A DNA stretch of 21,873 nucleotides from an uncultured Lachnospiraceae bacterium. Lineage in GTDB: Bacteria > Bacillota > Clostridia > Lachnospirales > Lachnospiraceae. Under the pieces are notes generated by a model. That model worked only from the letters and a program-made list of their open reading frames with translations, was not told the DNA's origin and did not search any database. Numbering within the stretch: the stretch's first letter is position 1; each line of letters begins with the position of its first letter. Below, piece after piece: positions 8,169 through 15,966 of the stretch. Position numbers and translations under genes: made by a program. The DNA is taken from the NCBI GenBank assembly GCA_910577785.1, contig CAJTNT010000052.1, positions 1 to 21,873 of the forward strand, given 5' to 3'.

Positions 8169-9011
8169 CTATTTATAATTTTTTGTTATCTTTTTAGAAT
8201 CGCGAATTCCTTTTATCATATTTATAATTTTCTCCCATTTATTCTCCTCAAATAACAATACTATCAACATTCTTTTAAATATCCGTAAATACATCAAATA
8301 AATATTACAATACTCTGGGTATGTTCTAGCTAAAAATAATGAATTTCTCGTAATATAATATTTTCTAAACGCATTATGATTATATGTACTACACTTTATT
8401 ATTCCAATACGATGATAACTGCGTTTCCCAATTGCATGATCCAGACTAATTTCGTTTACTTTTATTGCTTTATACCCTTTATTGCATAACCTATATGCAT
8501 AATCATAGTCGACCATATCAATAAATAAATCTTCATTAAACCCTCCCATTTTTCTCCATATATCCACTCTATTTAATGAACCAGAAGTTATAAACTCTAT
8601 GACTAACTCTACCCTTTTATCTATTTCATTCTTATCAATATCATTCACATCATTAATTCCAGGAGTAATAACTGCCACATCTAACCTATGTGCATATTTC
8701 AAATACTCTTGTATAAGATTTGATGGACATGTAGAATCCTGATCAAGCAACAGAACCCAATTAGCATTCTCCTCATATGAAGTCTCCATTATTAAATTCA
8801 AAGCATATGCAATTCCTTTGTTTTTCTTATTACAGAAAAGTAGCCCATTTGATATCCCATCTACTATTTTTTTAATTTCTATAGAATTATCTGATGCGTT
8901 ATCCACAACAATCAACTTATCTACTTGATGCGCAATACTCTCAATATTTTTCCTTAACAAATTTATATCTGGATAATATGTTACAATTCCTGCATACACT
9001 TTCATTTTCAT
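8169..9011 (-). CDS. GT2 glycosyltransferase, rhamnosyltransferase-like
   Basis: This is a GT-A fold inverting glycosyltransferase of about 280 residues, acting on the cytoplasmic face. DNAS (37-40) follows the first beta strand IVVDNAS, and LLDQDS (88-93) carries the metal-binding Asp pair. GGFNEDLFIDMVDYDYAYR has the acidic residues expected of the acceptor or base region. This arrangement (VTYYPD start, DQDS, FIDxVDxD) is typical of the rhamnosyltransferase-like GT2 group. I chose the start at 9011 because GAGG lies 6 bp upstream. An in-frame ATG at 9041 would add ten residues, but AGGG sits only 3 bp before it. It follows the next GT2 gene by a few tens of bases. The actual sugar cannot be told. 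Confidence 0.83.
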   Translation of the reverse strand: MKMKVYAGIVTYYPDINLLRKNIESIAHQVDKLIVVDNASDNSIEIKKIVDGISNGLLFCNKKNKGIAYALNLIMETSYEENANWVLLLDQDSTCPSNLIQEYLKYAHRLDVAVITPGINDVNDIDKNEIDKRVELVIEFITSGSLNRVDIWRKMGGFNEDLFIDMVDYDYAYRLCNKGYKAIKVNEISLDHAIGKRSYHRIGIIKCSTYNHNAFRKYYITRNSLFLARTYPEYCNIYLMYLRIFKRMLIVLLFEENKWEKIINMIKGIRDSKKITKNYK

Positions 9012-9057
9012 CTCAAACCTCATAAAAATCTTTCTACCCATATACCCTAAAATTTTT

Positions 9058-9948
9058 TTAAAATTTTTTTAATCCCATTACAAAAGCACACATAACTTTA
9101 TATTTTGTTTTATCTCTTATTGACAATCCTAATTTCACACGCTTGCACAAACTATAATTTCTATAATTCACATATTTGATTAATATTTTTTTATTTACGC
9201 TATCTAAAAAAGAACCATATCCTACACTAAACTCCTGTAACGCGCATACTCTTGCATTCTTCCTAACTATGAAATCATTTAACCTTTTCTTCAATAATTT
9301 TACTCTTGATGAATCGAAAACTGAAACATTATTTCCATGAATTCTATATTTTATATAACTATTTTCATCATAGAAAATATTCCCATTTACTCCCGATACA
9401 ATCTGAAACAAAAAATGGTCATGCATAAGCTGCTGCTTTGGATTATAGCTTTGAATTATTTTTACAGTAGCTAGATTAAATACCATAGTACAGCCAGGAA
9501 AGGCACTCCGAACTAATGAAAACTCATAAGAGGTTTGTATGTCAACCATTATTTTATCAATAAACTTCAATGACTTATCAACTCTATTTAATGCAGAATA
9601 ATATAAATTTGGCTCATTTTTCTCATATAATTCCAATCTATTTACAGCATGCATCAATTTTTTTTCTTCCCATACGTCATCTTGATCAGAAAATGCATAA
9701 TATTCATATGCCAAAGGAACAGCTTGTAATAATTGCATAAAACTATTACAAGCACCAATATTTTCCCCTCTTATAAAACCTTTTATTTTATTTTCATACT
9801 CTGCTATTATCTTTATTGTACTATCAGTTGAACCATCATCCCTAATATATATATCCACTTCCACTCCAGTTTGCTTTAATAATGACTCAATCTGTTCCTT
9901 TATAAAATCCTCACCATTATAAGATGATAATAATATAGCAACTTTCAT
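9058..9948 (-). CDS. GT2 glycosyltransferase
   Basis: This is a 296-residue GT-A glycosyltransferase. It has the classic N-terminus ILLSSYNGEDFIKEQIESLL, RDDGSTD (36-42) for nucleotide binding and SDQDDVW (87-93) for the metal-binding DxD. HDHFLFQ, followed by IKYRIHGNNVS, resembles the C-terminal part of RfbG/WfgD-like and LPS rhamnosyl- or glucosyltransferases. The best ribosome binding site (AAAGGAG) is about 14 bp before the ATG, longer than usual, so translation may be weak or coupled. It lies between a GT4 gene and another GT2 gene in the same direction, so three transferases act in series on the repeat unit. The 3' end is a run of A and T (KKF followed by homopolymers) with no terminator structure. 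Confidence 0.87.
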   Translation of the reverse strand: MKVAILLSSYNGEDFIKEQIESLLKQTGVEVDIYIRDDGSTDSTIKIIAEYENKIKGFIRGENIGACNSFMQLLQAVPLAYEYYAFSDQDDVWEEKKLMHAVNRLELYEKNEPNLYYSALNRVDKSLKFIDKIMVDIQTSYEFSLVRSAFPGCTMVFNLATVKIIQSYNPKQQLMHDHFLFQIVSGVNGNIFYDENSYIKYRIHGNNVSVFDSSRVKLLKKRLNDFIVRKNARVCALQEFSVGYGSFLDSVNKKILIKYVNYRNYSLCKRVKLGLSIRDKTKYKVMCAFVMGLKKF

Positions 9949-10021
9949 ATATTTTAATACTACTCCTTTTTCTACCTTTTATTACAAAAATAAAGTATTA
10001 AAAATATCTAGACTATCAAAT

Positions 10022-11125
10022 TTACACTTGCTTATAAATTTCCCTCATAATTTTATCTGTATATTTACGACTATATCTTCTTGCCCGGTTAATACACTTT
10101 TCTCTCATTATTTCTTTTTCTATTATTGACATATTCAAGCTTCTTCTAATACATCTCATACAGCTTTCAACCTGATTATCAAACAAAAATCCCGTTTCTC
10201 CTTCTATGACATACTCCCGAACTCCCCTAATATCCATTCCCAAAACAATTGTTCCACATGCCAAAGCTTCCAACGAAGCCATCCCCATTCCCTCTCTAAT
10301 AGATGGGAAAACAAATATATCAGCTGAATGATTTAACTCCATAATATCTTCTCGATAATCCAACAGATGAATCTGATCCGTTATGCCCAATTTATTTGCT
10401 AAATCCGTATACTTATCCCTATTATTTCCTACTCCTGCTATAAAATAATGAACCTTTTTATTATTTAAAGCCGCAATTGCTTTAATCACTAAAACATGAT
10501 TTTTATTGTCATTTAATTCCCCCACTGATAAAACCATATAATCTTCCTTACCTATTCCCAATGCATTCCTATATTCATCTCTCGGAAAATTTTTTCGATA
10601 ATAGAATGTATTTATATCAAGTCCCACCCCTGGTATTTGAAAAATTTTTCTCATTTTAAACTTTTTTTTCGCTACAAAAAAGTCCTCGCTATTTATTGTA
10701 ATCAAAATATCTGTCCATTTCGATAGATAATACTCAATCGGAAAATAAATCAACCAATTTTTTAATGGTGCACCCTTATAGAAATGAAAACCATGGGCTG
10801 TATATATCACTTTTATTTTATATTTATGTCCAACAATTCGCCCCATAACACCACCTACAGGTGTATGACAATGTATTAGCGCAAACTGTTCGCTTTTTAC
10901 TAATTTACACAACTGTTGATATGCTCTTATATTCTCCTTCGATAATGGATTTCTCTCAAAATCAATTTGATGCTTCTTTATTCCATCTAATGGCAATTCT
11001 ATCCTCACATTTTTAGAGTTCACAGCCGTATGTACTTCGTATCCTTTTTCCTGTAATATCCGCATATCTTCAATTTCAAATTTTAAAAAACCTTCAATCG
11101 TTGCTATAATCAATACCTTTTTCAT
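10022..11125 (-). CDS. GT4 glycosyltransferase, CapM-like
   Basis: This is a 367-residue GT-B retaining glycosyltransferase. HCHTPVGGVMGR (85-96) and TAHGFHFYKG (109-118) are the acceptor-side signatures of the CapM/EpsD subgroup, SVGELNDNKNH (200-210) starts the donor domain, and REGMGMASLEAL carries the E-x7-E pair (E278, E286). CapM-like enzymes often add an N-acetylhexosamine early in repeat-unit assembly, but the donor is not proven here. I start the gene at ATG 11125 because AGGAGAAGGA lies immediately upstream. A longer frame to 11170 has no such site. It is the first gene downstream of the inserted IS4-like element, whose left end is 72 bp away, so its transcription from the cluster's start must cross 1.3 kb of foreign DNA or begin locally. 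Confidence 0.87.
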   Translation of the reverse strand: MKKVLIIATIEGFLKFEIEDMRILQEKGYEVHTAVNSKNVRIELPLDGIKKHQIDFERNPLSKENIRAYQQLCKLVKSEQFALIHCHTPVGGVMGRIVGHKYKIKVIYTAHGFHFYKGAPLKNWLIYFPIEYYLSKWTDILITINSEDFFVAKKKFKMRKIFQIPGVGLDINTFYYRKNFPRDEYRNALGIGKEDYMVLSVGELNDNKNHVLVIKAIAALNNKKVHYFIAGVGNNRDKYTDLANKLGITDQIHLLDYREDIMELNHSADIFVFPSIREGMGMASLEALACGTIVLGMDIRGVREYVIEGETGFLFDNQVESCMRCIRRSLNMSIIEKEIMREKCINRARRYSRKYTDKIMREIYKQV

Positions 11126-11189
11126 CTTATTCCTTCTCCTAGCTTTAAAATTGCTCATGTAAATATACACTATTTGTAATCCTTTTAAA

Positions 11190-11197
11190 TAATTTAA
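11190..11197 (+). repeat. Target duplication, left copy (IS4-like element)
   Basis: TAATTTAA is repeated at 12486-12493 directly outside the two ends of the element. It is AT-rich, so chance is possible, but both copies abut the inverted repeats exactly. Confidence 0.6.
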
Positions 11198-11250
11198 CTC
11201 AAACTTCCCACACCATTTAGTGTGCTAAACCTTGAAAATCAACACTTTAA
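11198..11250 (+). repeat. Left inverted repeat of the IS4-like element
   Basis: The outer block TCAAACTTCCCACA (11199-11212) is followed by an inner block ACCTTGAAAATCAAC and ACTTTA (11229-11250). The intervening bases are diverged between the two ends. Confidence 0.75.
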
Positions 11251-11331
11251 CCCATAAAAATGGCACAGACCGCCTGTATGTAGTACAATTGAATTAGCCC
11301 AACACAATTACACAGCAAGGAGGTCCATGCC

Positions 11332-12246
11332 ATGTCTAGTATACCACAGACTACAGAAAATCTGTATGATATTTTCCGACAGGGGCTTCTATATACAGAT
11401 GAAGCTTTGTGAAGGGAAAGCCCTGTGACGGACGCTCCCTTGCCGGGATGAGACGCCTGCAGGCACGCTACAAAGCCACAGATGTCATGGTGGAGCTGAT
11501 CCATTCGCCCAGTGTGCAAGCATCACTGCCAGGTATGTCCTGTTTGACAGCTGGTTTTCCGCACCGAAAACTATGATTGCCTTGAAAAAACAGGAACATC
11601 TTGACAGGATTGCCATGGTCAAGAAAAGCAAAACGAAATACCTATATAATGGTGAAAAACTCAATATGAAGGAAATCTACAGCTGGAACAAAAAGCGCAG
11701 GAGCTCCTCCCGTTATCTTCTTTCTGTGTCTGTGACAGTTGAAAAAGACGGCGAAAGCATCCCGGCAAAATTTGTGTACGTGCGCAATAAAAGCAGACGG
11801 AAGGACTGGCTGCTACTCGTAAGCACGGATACGGGGCATTCCGAAGAAGAAATCCTCTGGGTTTATGGAAAACCCTGGGATATAGAGGTCTTCTTCAAGG
11901 GATGCAAATCTTATCTGAACCTTGTAAAAGAGTACCGGGGCATCTCTTATGATGCCATGAATGCCCATGTTGCCATTGTCTTTTCCCGTTACATGATGCT
12001 GTCAGTGCCCCGGCGTGAGAACGGGGACGATAAGACAATATGCGAGCTTTGTTTCTGCCTTCTGGATGAAATGGAGGACATTACATTCAGCGCTCCATGT
12101 GCATCATCATAGATGCACTGATGGGTACTGTAATGGAGTATTTCCATATCACAGAAGCCCAGCTAGGGGAATTCACAGCCAGCTTTGTCCAGCGTCTCCC
12201 AAAATATATGCAGGATGCATTGGAACGGAGAGAGGCAGCTGTATAA
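11332..12246 (+). pseudogene. IS4-family transposase remnant
   Basis: An AAGGAGG ribosome binding site (11317-11323) precedes ATG 11332, which opens MSSIPQTTENLYDIFRQGLL and stops at 11410-11412. The sequence resumes after an apparent internal deletion with KATDVMVELIH, then shifts frame near 11515 into ARYVLFDSWFSAPKT, the strand carrying the second catalytic Asp of IS4-type transposases. The longest open stretch is 11573-12112. It includes YGKPWDIEVFFKGCK, the YREK-type signature with the catalytic Glu, and a SYDAMNAHVAIVFSRYMML helix. A further frame change near 12085 leads to IIDALMGTVMEYFHITEAQL and the natural end REAAV with TAA at 12244-12246. The gene has at least one early stop, one large deletion (the first catalytic Asp region is missing) and two frameshifts, so it cannot make an active enzyme. 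Confidence 0.82.
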
Positions 12247-12260
12247 GGGTATTTTGTGGA

Positions 12261-12307
12261 CTAAAGTATTGATTTTTCAAGGTGCGAATCCCATTTTTGA
12301 TGTGGGA
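12261..12307 (-). repeat. Right inverted repeat of the IS4-like element, inner part
   Basis: This is the inverse of 11203-11250: TAAAGTATTGATTTTTCAAGGT followed after a diverged stretch by TGTGGGA. It is cut off from its tip by the nested insertion. The tip itself resumes at 12470-12485. Confidence 0.7.
12300..12307 (+). repeat. Target duplication, left copy (nested element)
   Basis: ATGTGGGA here and at 12470-12477 flank the 162-bp insertion. Only one copy is needed to complete the right end of the host IS. Confidence 0.7.
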
Positions 12308-12469
12308 GGTAGTGTTCTTAATTTTGTGTCTATGCCCCTTGCCTTATTCCGGAGGCCGGGTGTGGGCAGCGCCCACGAATCCTTGTAAATACTGGACATT
12401 TGGGCAATATCCCATGCTGGAAATAATGGGAAAGCAGAATCTCAAAGACACAAAAATAATTACACCCTC
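12308..12469. mobile_element. 162-bp MITE-like element
   Basis: The first 27 bases (12308-12334) and the last 27 (12443-12469) are inverted repeats matching at 20 of 27, with a perfect core TTTTGTGTCT / AGACACAAAA. Direct 8-bp copies of ATGTGGGA flank it. It has no coding capacity. The interior holds a perfect hairpin, GTGGGC-AGC-GCCCAC (12362-12376). These properties fit a non-autonomous miniature transposon mobilised by a transposase that makes 8-bp duplications. No matching autonomous element is in the window, and its ends differ from those of the ISL3 element. Confidence 0.7.
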
Positions 12470-12485
12470 ATGTGGGAAGTTTGAT
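12470..12485 (-). repeat. Right tip of the IS4-like element (with second copy of the nested target duplication)
   Basis: ATGTGGGA (12470-12477) is the second copy of the MITE target site. Together with AGTTTGAT it forms the outer tip that mirrors 11198-11212. Confidence 0.7.
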
Positions 12486-12493
12486 TAATTTAA
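12486..12493 (+). repeat. Target duplication, right copy (IS4-like element)
   Basis: TAATTTAA is identical to 11190-11197. Confidence 0.6.
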
Positions 12494-12679
12494 GTATTTA
12501 CTATTTTTCACTAAGTATTTTTCTCATCACCTACAATAACAATAATTAATACTCCAATTAAGATATTCAACATTTTATCTAGATTATAAAATTCCTAACA
12601 AAACTCTAAATCAACACCCACTATTCCTGCTGTTCAATTTACAATACATTTTCCCCATTAATCAGTCAAACTGCACATT
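12494..12679. other. AT-rich spacer, no gene seen
   Basis: This non-coding stretch lies downstream of the FemAB-like gene. TAAGTATTT occurs at 12491-12499 and again at 12512-12520. With 11126-11189, the gap between the two flanking cluster genes was about 250 bp before the IS arrived, much longer than the other spacings in the cluster (roughly -4 to 75 bp). No promoter or terminator could be called with confidence. Confidence 0.5.
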
Positions 12680-13720
12680 TTAACCACGGTACAATGGAAA
12701 ATACTCTTTATTTTTTATTTTACTACATAATCCAACTAACTTTTTATAAAGTTCCTCATTATATATCTTTTTTCCAATATAAAAATCTTCTATCCCATGA
12801 GGCGCAAGAGATGCTTTGTATTGAAATATTCCATCATCTGTTCCATATCCTCCGCCTAAAACAAAATTTTTTAATCCCTTTTCTTTCGCCCACTTTATAA
12901 TTTCATATTTTAGAAAATCATTTGGTCTAACCTCAAAATAATCCTTATCTGTACCACCCAAATAGGAGTATGCATTTTCTGCCCCATAGATTACCAATTC
13001 TGTTGAAATTATTTTATCTTCATATTCTACATGAAAATACATAATATTATTTTTCATTTCATTTAATTTCTCAAAGAAATTCCTAGAAAAATAATACTCT
13101 GCTTCCGCCTCGCTACGCTCCATTGTAGCATAATATATCCTTAAAAAATCATCCAAAAATTTCCCGGTATTATCCAATACCACTTTAAGACCATTTCTAT
13201 TGGCCTTTTTTACATTTTTTCTTACTTTCTGCTTAAAATCCATCCAAATTTCATCTATAGGCATCTCTAAACTGCGAATAACATTATGTGTTCTAGATTC
13301 CACTTTTCCATCATAATATTTATAAAACTCACCAAAAAGATCGAACCTGACAAACTCACAAATATAATGATTATTAACGCAATAATTATGATACTCCTGA
13401 TTTAATGCCTTATAATCTGAAATATTTCCCCAAAAACCACCATAACCATATGGACTGCTTAAATCGAAATATTTACCTTTATTTATCAGTTCCTCAAACC
13501 TTTTATCTTCTGCAACATCCCTTTTAAATACAACATTAATTGCCCTATCACTCCTATTTTGATAATATAACAAAATAGGGATACCATTCTTATCATCTTC
13601 CTCCATAAATGCCATAACATATTTACTTAAATAAAACACTTCATAATCAGAAAAAGAACAAACTATATCATCCCATTGTACTGAATTATTTATAGAAATT
13701 TCCATTATGGTATTGTTCAT
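12680..13720 (-). CDS. FemAB-like GNAT-fold transferase
   Basis: This 346-residue protein belongs to the GNAT superfamily branch that includes FemX/FemAB peptidyltransferases and related aminoacyl- or acyltransferases. LSSPYGYGG (87-95) matches the SPYGYGG-type turn of the group, and MDFKQKVRKNVKKANRNG (160-177) is the conserved basic helix that opens the second acyltransferase lobe. ENAYSYLGGTDKDYFEVRPNDFLKYEIIKWAKEKG is the equally typical C-terminal block. No signal peptide or membrane helix is seen. AGGAGA lies 7 bp before the ATG. In this setting it could put an amino acid (from aminoacyl-tRNA) or an acyl group onto an amino sugar, rather than acting on peptidoglycan. That is inference from its neighbours, an aminotransferase, a double GNAT and an ATP-grasp ligase. 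It is the last gene before the IS insertion. Confidence 0.75.
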   Translation of the reverse strand: MNNTIMEISINNSVQWDDIVCSFSDYEVFYLSKYVMAFMEEDDKNGIPILLYYQNRSDRAINVVFKRDVAEDKRFEELINKGKYFDLSSPYGYGGFWGNISDYKALNQEYHNYCVNNHYICEFVRFDLFGEFYKYYDGKVESRTHNVIRSLEMPIDEIWMDFKQKVRKNVKKANRNGLKVVLDNTGKFLDDFLRIYYATMERSEAEAEYYFSRNFFEKLNEMKNNIMYFHVEYEDKIISTELVIYGAENAYSYLGGTDKDYFEVRPNDFLKYEIIKWAKEKGLKNFVLGGGYGTDDGIFQYKASLAPHGIEDFYIGKKIYNEELYKKLVGLCSKIKNKEYFPLYRG

Positions 13721-13753
13721 TTTGCTTCTCCTAACATTATTTATTTCCTAATT

Positions 13754-14971
13754 CTAATTCTTTAAAATGGGATATATATACTTCTCTATACTATCCGTAA
13801 AATGATGTTGCTTCTCATAAGATTCAAATTGTAGATCAACGTACGCAACAGCTTCTGCTGCATTAATTCCGCGTACAACCCTATCCCCCTCTTTTACAGC
13901 CATTTTACACCATTTTACATTTTCTTCAATCTCTGGGCTAATATATAGCCTATCAAAAATTCCATCCTCCTTACTGAAAACAACTTGAAGGGTAATATAA
14001 TTATTTTCCCTTTTAAAAGTTTTCAGATATTCATAATAACTCATATCATTTACAGCTGTAGAAACTAACAAACGCGTCAAACTAACACCTGTATGTTCTT
14101 CTATTAATTGCGGTATATAATTACCAGCCTGCCTGGGATTGATCTCTATTACAAAAACTTCATCACCCAATGTATAATAAGTTTCCACATTATATTCACC
14201 AAGTGTAACACCTGAAGCACGTATAATCTTATTAACCGTTTCCCTAATTTCGCAAAGCTTCTCTTCTGGCAATGCTATCGGGAAAATCTCTGTCATTGGG
14301 AGCATGGGCGTATCTTTAGATCGGTTTTCCCACAACCATCCGTCCCAAATTATTTCATCACCAATTACAAAAATATCTGCATCGTTAACCGTTAAAGATT
14401 TCATTTCAACATATTCTTCTATTGTAACCAGATTATTTCTTGAAAATTCCCTACATATATTATAGGCTTCTCTGATAGTACTTTCACAAAAAGAAGATAT
14501 TTTTGTTGTTCCCCGAGTTCCAGAGCTTTCTGTTGGCTTTATAATAATCGGATACTTCATTTTTTCTGCATATTCCAATAATTCCTGAATAGAAGACGTA
14601 ACATAATGTTCCGGGACAAATACTCCTACTTTTTTCTGAAGATCTCTAAATTTTCTTTTTGACAAAAGCTTCTCTATGCTTTTCATACTGTTTCCTGGCA
14701 GCCCTAACTTTTCAGCAATATACGCGACATTTAACATTGCTGGTTCTGAGTTAGAGGTTACTCCGTCAATGTTTTCCTGCTCTGCCACTTTCAATATTGC
14801 CTCCTGATCCATATAATTTATCTTATAATATTTATCAGCAATTTTAGCCCCTTCCATCTCTTCTCTCATATCACACACCACTACATAATATCCTTGATTA
14901 AGAGACTCCTTTATAAGATTTAATTGTGCATCACCAGCACCAAGAATTAAAATTCTTTTTCTTTCATTCAT
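13754..14971 (-). CDS. ATP-grasp carboxylate-amine ligase family protein
   Basis: This is a 405-residue soluble enzyme of the ATP-grasp superfamily, which activates a carboxylate as acyl phosphate and joins it to an amine or other nucleophile. It starts with a Rossmann-like preATP-grasp domain (ILILGAGDAQLNLI, 7-20). The ATP-grasp lobes follow: YPIIIKPTESSGTRG (140-154), with the ATP-binding Lys and flexible glycine loop, EEYVE (185-189), and VIEINPRQAGN (274-284), with the metal-binding Glu and Asn. The ribosome binding site is GGGGGAA. It lies 23 bp after the GNAT gene and 33 bp before the FemAB-like gene. The substrate cannot be read from the sequence. A role in ligating an amino acid or small acid to an amino sugar of the repeat unit fits the neighbourhood. 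Confidence 0.82.
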   Translation of the reverse strand: MNERKRILILGAGDAQLNLIKESLNQGYYVVVCDMREEMEGAKIADKYYKINYMDQEAILKVAEQENIDGVTSNSEPAMLNVAYIAEKLGLPGNSMKSIEKLLSKRKFRDLQKKVGVFVPEHYVTSSIQELLEYAEKMKYPIIIKPTESSGTRGTTKISSFCESTIREAYNICREFSRNNLVTIEEYVEMKSLTVNDADIFVIGDEIIWDGWLWENRSKDTPMLPMTEIFPIALPEEKLCEIRETVNKIIRASGVTLGEYNVETYYTLGDEVFVIEINPRQAGNYIPQLIEEHTGVSLTRLLVSTAVNDMSYYEYLKTFKRENNYITLQVVFSKEDGIFDRLYISPEIEENVKWCKMAVKEGDRVVRGINAAEAVAYVDLQFESYEKQHHFTDSIEKYIYPILKN

Positions 14972-14994
14972 TGTATTTCCCCCAAATCTATTCC

Positions 14995-15966
14995 TTATAT
15001 AGCTTTAACCATTTGATACACTTCATCCCTAAAACCTTGTTTCGAATGAAATTTTAAAGAACCTAAATTAACAGCATCAACATGTGTATATAGTGTCTTA
15101 ATATCCAATTCATTCATTTTCCTTAATACTTCTGAATAAAGCTGGTGTCCAATTTTCTTTCCTCTATATTCAGCATTTACTTGAATTTCCCCAATATATA
15201 ATCTTTCTTCATCTTTAAACTTATAAGGATACGCCCACACAATGCCTGCTATTTTATCTTCTATACAAAAACAATACGTATATGCTTTTTCCTCATCAAG
15301 GTAATTTGCTAAATCCTTCATCTTTTTAACTGCATCAACATACAAAAAACCTTCAGTAAAAATATGTGCCAATACATTATCCAAATACATGTTAGCAAGT
15401 TTCGATAAATGCTGAAACACAAACTCACTATTAATTGACAAAATTCTTCCCTCTAAGACATCTTCCTTTTTATTTGAATAGTTTTCATCTTTTTTCTGAA
15501 AATCATATCCTATTTTCTTTGCTAACTGCACCCTTTCTCTATGATACCCCATCCTATCATAAAATCTAAGCGCACCATCATTGAACGCTTCTGTATGTAA
15601 GAAAACAGCAGAACACCCCAATCTCTTTGCTTCATCCTCAACTTTTTGGAGCAGCTTTTCACCAATTCCTTGACCGCGATACTCTGAATCAACATGAAGG
15701 GCACTTACATAAATTCTATTTTTATCATCTCTAAAAGAATATTTATAGGCCCATATAAATCCAATTAACTCATTATCCTTTATTGCTGCATGAGAAATTG
15801 TTTGATTTTGCTGTAAATATCCCTTTAACTCACTATATTTTTCTACGGCCTCCTGATATGTACAGAATTTCTCAAATGCACTATTTTTTACACTTTCATA
15901 AATATACTGCGCTAATTTTTCACTATAAACATCACAATTACTTGATGACAATTTTATAATTTTCAT
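14995..15966 (-). CDS. Tandem GNAT acetyltransferase (two GNAT domains)
   Basis: This is a 323-residue protein with two consecutive GNAT folds. The first (about 1-150) has YRGQGIGEKLL (acetyl-CoA pyrophosphate loop RGQGIG at 97-102) and ends with ALRFYDRMGY. The second (about 170-323) has YRGKKIGHQLY (RGKKIG at 268-273) and ends with LKFHSKQGF. Both loops fit the Q/R-x-x-G-x-G/A pattern, so both sites may bind acyl-CoA. Conserved wording in the two halves (GFIWAYKYSF / GIVWAYPYKF, SEYRG / AEYRG) indicates an internal duplication. I start at ATG 15966, which overlaps the aminotransferase stop as ATGA and implies translational coupling. A TTG two codons upstream is possible but unnecessary. It probably acylates the amine installed by the coupled aminotransferase (inference). 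Confidence 0.83.
   Translation of the reverse strand: MKIIKLSSSNCDVYSEKLAQYIYESVKNSAFEKFCTYQEAVEKYSELKGYLQQNQTISHAAIKDNELIGFIWAYKYSFRDDKNRIYVSALHVDSEYRGQGIGEKLLQKVEDEAKRLGCSAVFLHTEAFNDGALRFYDRMGYHRERVQLAKKIGYDFQKKDENYSNKKEDVLEGRILSINSEFVFQHLSKLANMYLDNVLAHIFTEGFLYVDAVKKMKDLANYLDEEKAYTYCFCIEDKIAGIVWAYPYKFKDEERLYIGEIQVNAEYRGKKIGHQLYSEVLRKMNELDIKTLYTHVDAVNLGSLKFHSKQGFRDEVYQMVKAI

Larger units (their letters stand above)
11198..12485 (+). mobile_element. Degenerate IS4-like insertion sequence with nested insertion
   Basis: The ends are CTCAAACTTCCCACA at 11198-11212 and its inverse at 12471-12485, matching 14 of 15, flanked by the 8-bp direct repeat TAATTTAA. A second conserved stretch inside each end (11229-11250 and 12261-12283, containing CCTTGAAAA) shows that the inverted repeat was originally about 50 bp long. 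Removing 12308-12469 plus one copy of ATGTGGGA restores a continuous right-hand repeat that lines up with the left one. The element is 1288 bp as found and about 1118 bp without the nested insertion, shorter than a typical full IS4-type element. This fits the internal deletion seen in its transposase. It lies between the FemAB-like gene and the GT4 gene of the polysaccharide cluster, reading against it. Confidence 0.82.

Noticed and set aside
9050..9072. Homopolymer A/T runs at the end of the GT2 gene as a terminator or slippage site
   Set aside because: There is no GC stem, and the runs lie at and after the stop codon, so slippage would have little effect.
11247..11519. Open frame of 90 codons on the minus strand inside the IS4-like element
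   Set aside because: It lies opposite the transposase remnant and its left inverted repeat, has no recognisable domain, and overlaps the deleted region of the pseudogene. It is a chance frame.
12362..12376. Rho-independent terminator at GTGGGC-AGC-GCCCAC
   Set aside because: The stem is perfect but is followed by GAATCCTTG, not a T-run. It is better read as internal structure of the MITE-like element.
12015..12488. Short plus-strand open frames (85, 67 and 68 codons) at the end of the IS4-like element
   Set aside because: They are alternative frames of the transposase tail or cross the MITE-like segment, and show no gene-like start or conserved motif.
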